60,000 nt of DNA, taken from Hydractinia symbiolongicarpus. Taxonomy: Eukaryota > Cnidaria > Hydrozoa > Anthoathecata > Hydractiniidae. The stretch spans positions 22,756,501 through 22,816,500 of the forward strand of contig NC_079880.1 of assembly GCF_029227915.1 (NCBI RefSeq). Reading direction: 5' to 3'. The translations under genes and the position numbers were made by a program. The notes under the pieces are model-generated. The model was not told where the DNA came from and did not search any database. It was given only the letters and a program-made list of their open reading frames with translations. Of this stretch, positions 54,249-60,000 are shown one piece after another. Every line of letters starts with the position of its first letter. The first letter of the stretch is position 1.

Positions 54249-54560
54249 ATGTCTGACGTGGCTACTCAAACTGATCTACATTGTGATACCACCGATGGTG
54301 GTGTACCCGACTACAAATTAATGAAACTCAAAGAGTTGAGAGAAGTGGCTAAATCCCGTGGGATTAAGTATATTTATGGAATGAATAAAGCTAAATTGCG
54401 TGAGGTGATTGCTAGGAATGATATTGATCCATCCTACACCATCGACCTAGAAACCAGACAAGAATGGTATGGATACTGTTCCAACTGGAGGGTAAACAAC
54501 AGAGAAGCATATCTAAGATCTCAAAAACGTTATAATGATAAGAGATCTTCCAAAAGGTGA
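54249..54560 (+). CDS. Small SAP-domain protein, 103 aa
   Basis: Residues 26-55 fit a SAP module (LKELREVAKSRG, then NKAKLREVI), a helix-extended-loop-helix fold that binds DNA. The C-terminal part is basic and aromatic (RQEWYGYCSNWRVNNREAYL). The frame is intact. It is the first of three consecutive plus-strand genes that carry SAP-type modules. A DNA-binding or genome-tethering role is inference. Confidence 0.7.
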   Translation: MSDVATQTDLHCDTTDGGVPDYKLMKLKELREVAKSRGIKYIYGMNKAKLREVIARNDIDPSYTIDLETRQEWYGYCSNWRVNNREAYLRSQKRYNDKRSSKR

Positions 54561-54578
54561 TTAGATCTAAAACGGATT

Positions 54579-54600
54579 TTGTTACTCGCTCGTGTAACAA
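54579..54600. promoter_or_regulatory. 3'-flank inverted repeat 3
   Basis: TTGTTAC-TCGCTCGT-GTAACAA, a 7-bp outer stem with an inner CG/CG pair, 18 bp after the SAP stop. It is followed by ATGTTATGAA, as is the copy at 55515. Confidence 0.6.
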
Positions 54601-54614
54601 ATGTTATGAAGGTG

Positions 54615-54790
54615 ATGCTCTCGCGTCCCGATTTTTCATGGGGAAGTACCCACCCGCATTTCCCCCGGGAAATGATCCATGGTGGTGCGATGTTGGTATC
54701 ATAAACCGCGGTTTACCACCAACTACCCCGTGGAAAATTCCGGTGACCACCATGGTGGTTATGCGAACGAAGTCCCTCGCGATCCTCGTC
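54615..54790. promoter_or_regulatory. GC-rich dyad-rich spacer before the RING gene
   Basis: This stretch contains CCATGGTGGT (54677-54686) inverted at 54746-54755, the 12-bp palindrome AAACCGCGGTTT (54703-54714) between them and CCCGGG near 54665. It is far GC-richer than most spacers here. It has an open frame, but the dyads explain it better. Operator or origin function is speculation. Confidence 0.4.
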
Positions 54791-54791
54791 C

Positions 54792-54849
54792 GGTTTCACG
54801 ATTATAAAACCATCTTAAAGATTCATAAAATCGTATATCACAACCAGGC
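54792..54849 (+). promoter_or_regulatory. Promoter-like block of the RING gene
   Basis: GGTTTCACGATTATAAAACC with a TATA-like ATTATAAAA lies about 45 bp before the ATG, and TATATCACAACC sits just upstream of the start. Nearly the same block precedes the polymerase gene at 55559-55617, with the same distance to its ATG. Confidence 0.6.
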
Positions 54850-55488
54850 ATGTCTTCAGGAATCGTTCTCGATTTGATATACAGTAGAGAATACATTGAT
54901 GACTTTGATCTTTTCACGGTCCCCGATTTAAGAGCCCGAGCGAGGTTCCTTGGCATACGTAGATACTTGCGGCTCGGAAGGTCCGAGCTTATCGAATTAT
55001 TGCTATCAACAGTACCCACTAGAGATCCCGATATGACTTTGAGAACGGTTTCCGAATTAAGGGATCTCGCTAGAGAACGCAGTCTACGCGACTACTCAAC
55101 GCTCACAAAGGCTGAGCGGATCGAATTATTGAGACCCACCAGACCGGTACCGGCGCCGCTCGTCCTAGGGATGCGGGATCTCGAACTGATCGAATTTTTG
55201 GGACCCGTGACGAGACCAAATGGATCAGCACCGATACCCATGGATCCAATCGATGAGGATAATGTTGAGCCGCATCAGCCGGCTATCCTAGACTATGACA
55301 TTGATACCTTGGATGAATCGGAAAAATGTATAATTTGCTATTCGAAACGAAAGGAAGCAACTATTGTTCATGGGAACACCGGGCATTTTTGCTGCTGTTT
55401 ATCGTGCGCATATATGTTGAAATCGGGGGGAGATAAATGCCCCATATGTCGCGCATCCATCGATCTTGTCATTAGACAATATAATTGA
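54850..55488 (+). CDS. SAP-SAP-RING protein with an MDM2-type RING
   Basis: The frame is intact, 212 residues. Two SAP-like modules occur at about 18-54 (DFDLFTVPDLRARARFLG) and 66-96 (TVSELRDLARERSLRDYS), followed by a Pro-rich linker and an acidic stretch (133-158). The C terminus is a RING with ligands C160, C163, H174, H179, C183, C186, C197, C200 in C2H2C4 order. It has IVHGNTGHF in the middle and CPICR at the end. The C2H2C4 order, the spacings 2-10-4-3-2-10-2 and a tyrosine 11 residues after the last cysteine (Y211) agree with my memory of the MDM2/MDMX RING. The likely activity is a ubiquitin E3 ligase directed to DNA or chromatin by the SAP modules. The target is unknown. It lies between the SAP gene and the polymerase. 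Confidence 0.8.
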   Translation: MSSGIVLDLIYSREYIDDFDLFTVPDLRARARFLGIRRYLRLGRSELIELLLSTVPTRDPDMTLRTVSELRDLARERSLRDYSTLTKAERIELLRPTRPVPAPLVLGMRDLELIEFLGPVTRPNGSAPIPMDPIDEDNVEPHQPAILDYDIDTLDESEKCIICYSKRKEATIVHGNTGHFCCCLSCAYMLKSGGDKCPICRASIDLVIRQYN

Positions 55489-55514
55489 TTTGTTGGGGGT
55501 CAGATTGTTTTTTT

Positions 55515-55536
55515 TTGTTACTCGCGTGAGTAACAA
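55515..55536. promoter_or_regulatory. 3'-flank inverted repeat 4
   Basis: TTGTTACTC-GCGT-GAGTAACAA, a perfect 9-bp stem, 26 bp after the RING stop. Its sequence and the following ATGTTATGAA match repeat 3. Confidence 0.65.
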
Positions 55537-55558
55537 ATGTTATGAATCTTTTTTTTTT

Positions 55559-55617
55559 GGTTTCACGATTGTATAAAACCATATTAAAGGTCCACATATA
55601 GTATATCACAACCCGAT
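55559..55617 (+). promoter_or_regulatory. Promoter-like block of the polymerase gene
   Basis: GGTTTCACGATTGTATAAAACC, about 45 bp before the ATG, with TATATCACAACCCG just before the start. It is a close copy of the RING-gene promoter block. Confidence 0.6.
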
Positions 55618-58600
55618 ATGACTTCGAGAAATACAGTTTCCGAATTAAGGGATCTCGCTAGAGAACGCGGTCTACGCGGCTACTCAAGGCTCACAAAGGC
55701 TGAGCTGATCGAATTATTGACAACCACTACCGTATCAGCACCATTACCCGTGCCGAGACCCACCAGACCAGTACCAGCGCCGAGACCAAATAGACCAATA
55801 CCGATGCCTAGACCCGTACCAGCACCGAGAGCAAATAGACCCATACCGATGCTTAGACCCGTACCAGCACAAGACATAGAGTTGTTTGAAGAGCAAGAAA
55901 TGATTAAAACCAGACCTATTGTGAAAAGCAAGTTGAATGAATGGAGGGAATGGTTAATAAATCATGTACCTAAGGCTATTAAGGAGAAAGCGAGTAAAGC
56001 TTTCAAAACCATGAAGGATAAGATCATGGGTTTGTATAAAAAGGGTAGTGGAGAGAAAGAGGAGAAAGAGGGGGAAGAGGTAAAAGAGGAAAACCCCTAT
56101 ACTCCTATTGAAGAAGCGTTTGTAGGTTCCTACAAAAGGTTCAAGATAAACCCTGACGGTGAGAAGAATGTCAGGGTATTTTTGAAAAAGGTTCATCCTA
56201 TCGTCAAGAGGTTGATGAGTGACGTGCTCGGGCAGAAGAAGTCATTGATGACTCAGGCGACCTTGTGGGTGAAATGGGTAAGGGAGGACACCAGCTCGGC
56301 TGATGCCCCGTGTGTACATGTCGATAAAGCGTTCAATAGCTATATGGAGATGCTGCACGCCCACGATGACATTTCTGATGTTTTCGATCGGATGTGTAAT
56401 AAGATAATCGAGCAGATTGAAAACCCTGCTCTACCCGCCAGCGGGTTCACAATCGAAAGGATCCTACATATGCATGTGGACTTTCATAAGCTAAAATTAA
56501 CGAGAGGTAGCTCTTATTTGCCGCTACCTAAGAATTTCAGTGGAAAGCGATCTGTGATTAATCCTAAAAATGAAGATGATGATGAATGTTTCAGATGGGC
56601 TATTATCGCTGCGCTTAACCACAATCTGATCAAAAGTAATCCTGAGCGTATCTCAATTCTTAAGAAGCATGATAAGTATAATTGGGATGGTCTAACTTTC
56701 CCAATGGCGCTAAATAAAATAGATTTGTTTGAGAGAAGGAACCCCGATGTCGCTGTGCATGTTTTGACAAAGGATGGGAGAGAAGGTATCTACATGTGTC
56801 GCAAGTCGAAGCATCTGGATCGTAAGGAGACGGTTGTTTTGTTCTTGCTACATGAGGAGGAGAAGAGACATTACATCGCCGTTAAGAACTTGAGCGGTGT
56901 CCTGAGCAAGGCCAACTCAAAGCATAAAAATAAGGAGTTTTATTGCTTGAATTGTCTCTCTGGTTTTCCAAGCGAACAGAAAAGTGATGAGCATTTTGAG
57001 TATTGCAAGAATAACGATGCTGCTAAGATTCAACTCCCTGAGGAGGATAGCACCTTAACCTTCACTGATGGTAAGTTTCAGCTCAAAGCTCCATTCATCA
57101 TGTATGCCGATTTCGAAGCTTTCACAAAAGAATTGCCCGAAGAAGAGAGAAAATGCGGATCATCCACGGAGAAAGTTGGTAAACATGTTCCCACGGGTTT
57201 CTGTTGTTATAGCAAATATGCTCATGGTGAAGTGCCGGACCCTCTGAAGCTTTACCGCGGTGAGGACTGTGTTCTGCGCTTTGTAGGTCATGTAGTTTCT
57301 GATGTGAAAAGGTTATATAACATGTTTCCTCAGAAAGCAATGGATCCACTGACGTGAATACATTGGCAAAAAGAGAGAGACTAAAGCCAAAAAGATAAAA
57401 TTAAGATTCATCGATTCGATTCGTTTCATGGCTAGTAGCCTGGATAAATTGGTAAACAATCTCTCTGATGATCAGTGTAAAAATCTTCGAAAATTCTTCA
57501 ATGATGATGAGCAATTCAAAGTAATGAGAAGAAAGGGTGTATACCCATATGAATATGTTGATTCATTCGAAAGGTTTAATGAAACTAAGCTTCCGTCGAA
57601 GGATGATTTTTATAGCAAGTTGAACATGAGTGGTATCAGTGATGCTGACTATGCGCATGCCCAAAAGGTATGGAAAGACATGAAAGTTGAAAATATGGGT
57701 GTTTATCATGATATATATCTCAAGACTGATGTGCTGCTTCTGAGTGATGTGTTTGAGACCTTCAGGGAAACATGCTTAAGAAACTACGATCTAGACCCGG
57801 CTCACTTTTACACTTCTCCGGGATTAGCCTGGAGGGCGTGTTTGAAAAAGACCAAGCTTAGTCTAGATTTATTGTCGGATATGGAGATGGTTCTTTTCAT
57901 TGAGAGGGGTATTAGGGGCGGTCTCTGTCAGGCTGTTCATAGACAGGCGAAGGCCAATAACCCATATATGGGTGAGATGTATAATACTTCTGAAGAGACC
58001 ACCTATCTACAATACCTAGATTCTAACAATCTGTATGAATGGGCCATGATTCAGAAGCTGCCGACAGGAGGGTTCAAGTGGATTGACACCGGTAAACTTT
58101 CGCACTTCACACCTGAACTCATTTCAAAGTTAGCTGCGGAAAATGGTGAAGAGGGTTACTTCCTTGAGGTTGATGCAAGATATCCATGGGAGCTTCATGA
58201 TACACATAACGATCTTCCTTTCATGCCTGAGAGGAAGTTGATTAATGGCGTCGGACAAGAAGAACTATGTCATTCACAATTGTGCACTTGATCAAGCGTT
58301 GAAGCACGGTCTCATTCTTGAGAAGGTTCATAGGGTACTGAGGTTTAAGCAAAGCGCATGGTTGAAACCTTATATCGATTTTAACACCAATTTGCGTACA
58401 AAATCAACGAATGATGAGTAATTCGGTCTTTGGTAAAACTATGGAAAACCAAGGTAAGCAAAAGGATATACGTTTGGCTACCAAGAAAGAACAATATGAG
58501 AAGCTGGTGATGAAGCCCAACTTCAAGGGTAGCACGTGGTTCTCGGAAACACTGATGGGCATAGAGATGTCCAAGATCAAGATCAAACTGAATAAGCAAA

Positions 58601-59190
58601 TCTACCTGGGACTGGCAATTCTCGACTTGTCCAAGATAGTTATGTATGAGTTCCACTATGATTACATTAGACCGAAATATGGTAATGATGTAAAGCTTTG
58701 CTACATGGATACAGATTCATTCGTTTATCATATCAAAACCTACGACTTTTACAAAGATATCGCCGACGATGTGGCTTTGAGATTTGACACTTCAGGGTAC
58801 GATAAGAAAGATGGTAGACCTCTACCATTAGGTTTGAATAAAAAGATCATTGGTCTGATGAAGGACGAGTTAGGTGGCAAGGTAATGACGGAGTTTGTCG
58901 CCCTAAGAGCGAAGACCTACGCTTACAAACAGCTATGTGGTAGTGAGAATAAGAGGTGCAAGGGAGTCAAGAGGTGTGTAGTGAGGCAGACCTTGGGTTT
59001 TGATAACTACAAGAGGTGTCTGTTCGAGGGTGTAAATGTTTACAGAACCCAAATGACCTTTCGATCCATTAAGCATGATATTCACACCATAAAAACAAAC
59101 AAACTCGCTCTAAATGCAGATGATGATAAGCGCATAATTGTGGAAGATGGTATTACCACGTACGCTAGAGGTCATTATAGACAGGGTTGA
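55618..59190 (+). pseudogene. Polinton protein-primed DNA polymerase B, broken
   Basis: Residues 5-35 are a SAP-like module (TVSELRDLARERGLRGYS) followed by Pro-Arg repeats. A helical region and CFRWAIIAALN (about residue 324) come next, then a Cys/His finger (YCLNC...HFEYC). The exonuclease I motif is MYADFEAF (D498, E500). The frame stops at 57357. Only about 50 bp later LRFIDSIRF resumes the conserved text, so the zinc ribbon and exonuclease II region usual in Polinton polymerases are deleted. Polymerase motif A (LDSNNLYEWAM, about 58020), motif B (NSVFGKTMEN, about 58419) and motif C (YMDTDSF, about 58705) survive. Further frame breaks lie near 58250 and 58412. The last 14 or so codons (from about 59146) lie within the right TIR. 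It cannot make a full enzyme. Confidence 0.92.
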
Positions 59191-59403
59191 ATCCTGTCAC
59201 TGTAATGGGGGGGGCCCAGGGGGACACGGCGGGGATTGGGGGGTTTGGGGGACTCTTCTATCGTTGATTTAACGGGCATGATCTATTCATCTGACGTAAA
59301 ATGGTAAAGTGCTAAGGGATTTTGTGGACCTTTTTACGTTGATTTAACGGATATGCCCGCTTATTTGACATGATTGCACTAACATCCGCATTTTCCTATC
59401 TCT
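59146..59403 (-). repeat. Polinton right terminal inverted repeat
   Basis: Inverse of the left TIR, with few differences. It begins inside the polymerase coding region and contains that gene's stop at 59188-59190. Confidence 0.93.
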
Positions 59404-59408
59404 ACCCT

Positions 59409-59421
59409 GGGGACGAGGATG
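59409..59421. mobile_element. Small MITE, right part, split by the Polinton
   Basis: GGGGACGAGGATG completes the MITE begun at 44727-44785. The 9-bp duplication CAAAAGCTC follows at 59422-59430. Confidence 0.8.
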
Positions 59422-59430
59422 CAAAAGCTC

Positions 59431-59846
59431 GTCCTTGCTTAAAGGTGTTGCTTGTAAAAAAAGTATGTTAATATTGTTTTGCATTGTATCAAGGACTCTT
59501 AAACTCACGTGACCTATATACAGCATATTTTGTTTTTTTTGTGCTTCGTCTATTACAGTCCTCTAGCGGGAAGTACTTCCATTTTATTTTGTTTTTATAA
59601 TAAAAGCTAAAGTGAAAAAACGTGACTTTTATAGGAACGTTTAAAAAGTCGATTCAAGCAAGAAGTCCAACTTCATACTCAGAGGTTAGACATAAACAGG
59701 ACAGGAATTTTTTGTGAGTAGAAATTTTTCGGAATTTTTTATTGGTGAAGCAGCGTCGGTAAACAGTGACTAATTTTTTGCTTAGTAATTATACTAACTA
59801 AAATTTTTACCGATTTTTATTCCTCTGTTTCAATGCAGTTAAAGCC
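59431..59846. other. Unique AT-rich flank
   Basis: No gene or repeat recognised between the Polinton host MITE and the next MITE copy. Confidence 0.45.
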
Positions 59847-59943
59847 CATCCTCGTCCCCAGGACATATTGCCTTTTTTGATAAATTTGATAGATCTCTCG
59901 GTTACACTGGCTCAGGGGTCACAAAACCCTGGAGTCGAGGTTG
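59847..59943. mobile_element. Intact 97-bp copy of the same small MITE
   Basis: The left end CATCCTCGTCCCCAGG and right end CCCTGGAGTCGAGGTTG are inverted. GTTAAAGCC (59838-59846) and GTAAAAGCC (59944-59952) form a 9-bp duplication with one mismatch. The interior includes TTGCCTTTTTTGATAA and GGCTCAGGGGTCACAA, as in the split copy at 44727. Confidence 0.82.
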
Positions 59944-60000
59944 GTAAAAGCCAAAATACATGAAAATTAAGTAGATTACTTTTTTAATTGTTGTATCAAA

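Larger units (their letters stand above)
44786..59403. mobile_element. Polinton/Maverick element, 14.6 kb
   Basis: Bounded by long inverted repeats beginning AGAGATAGGAAAATGCGG and flanked by ACCCT on both sides (44781-44785 and 59404-59408). It encodes the diagnostic Polinton set: protein-primed DNA polymerase B, retroviral-type integrase, A32-like packaging ATPase and double-jelly-roll major capsid, with a minor capsid candidate. These elements combine features of DNA transposons and virophage-like viruses. Genes on both strands fill the interval with short spacers. No adenain-like cysteine protease was recognised. Capsid, integrase and polymerase carry inactivating breaks, so this copy is not autonomous. 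Confidence 0.95.

Noticed and set aside
54557-54877. 106-codon plus frame before the RING gene
   Set aside because: It lies across a dyad-rich spacer and promoter-like block, shows no domain and overlaps the RING start.

Overview
The window is animal genomic DNA that is AT-rich, intron-containing and heavily loaded with transposons. Gene structure (GT-AG introns, conserved metazoan proteins) and the style of the repeats and the Maverick/Polinton proteins suggest a cnidarian. That placement is an inference; no species marker is visible.

Host genes are few. The left edge carries the first six coding exons of nicotinate phosphoribosyltransferase (minus strand, 41-4745, running off the window). 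A TEX264-like ER-phagy receptor gene (plus strand) has three exons spread over 10352-27245. A compact single-exon enzyme of the steroid 5-alpha-reductase / enoyl-CoA reductase family lies at 31429-32142 (minus).

The rest is mostly mobile DNA. At 6.6-9.6 kb there are terminal-inverted-repeat MITEs, one nested in another. TEX264 intron 1 holds a tyrosine-recombinase relic and worn Helitron-like copies. Intron 2 holds a probable 7.5 kb TIR-bounded composite. Inside it are a hAT-like element (20513-23486), a pogo-type DNA-binding fragment, a HIRAN-like exon and a PIF/Harbinger element (24388-26777). The Harbinger keeps an intact MADF-BESS gene but has lost the body of its transposase. From 33064 to 44459 there is a head-to-tail array of non-autonomous Helitron-like units on the minus strand. 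One unit is swollen by diverged tandem repeats and a 927-bp tandem duplication. Another is interrupted by a full-length but frame-broken LINE (40514-44447) with an RT and a C-terminal restriction-like endonuclease.

The main feature is a complete Polinton/Maverick at 44786-59403 (14.6 kb). It has ~255-bp terminal inverted repeats starting AG and lies inside a ~72-bp MITE that has its own 9-bp target duplication. Recognised genes are a jelly-roll minor capsid candidate, the major capsid protein, the packaging ATPase, the integrase and protein-primed DNA polymerase B. Several small membrane or coiled-coil proteins, a SAP protein and a SAP-RING protein are also present. Major capsid, integrase and polymerase are broken, while ATPase, SAP, RING and most small genes are open.

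The most interesting observations are in the Polinton. The RING domain has the metal-ligand spacing and C-terminal tyrosine of the MDM2 family. The RING and polymerase genes share a recently duplicated promoter plus SAP module. Short inverted repeats, several built on GTTAC...GTAAC, sit 10-40 bp after several stop codons. The termini are nearly identical although the core genes are decayed.
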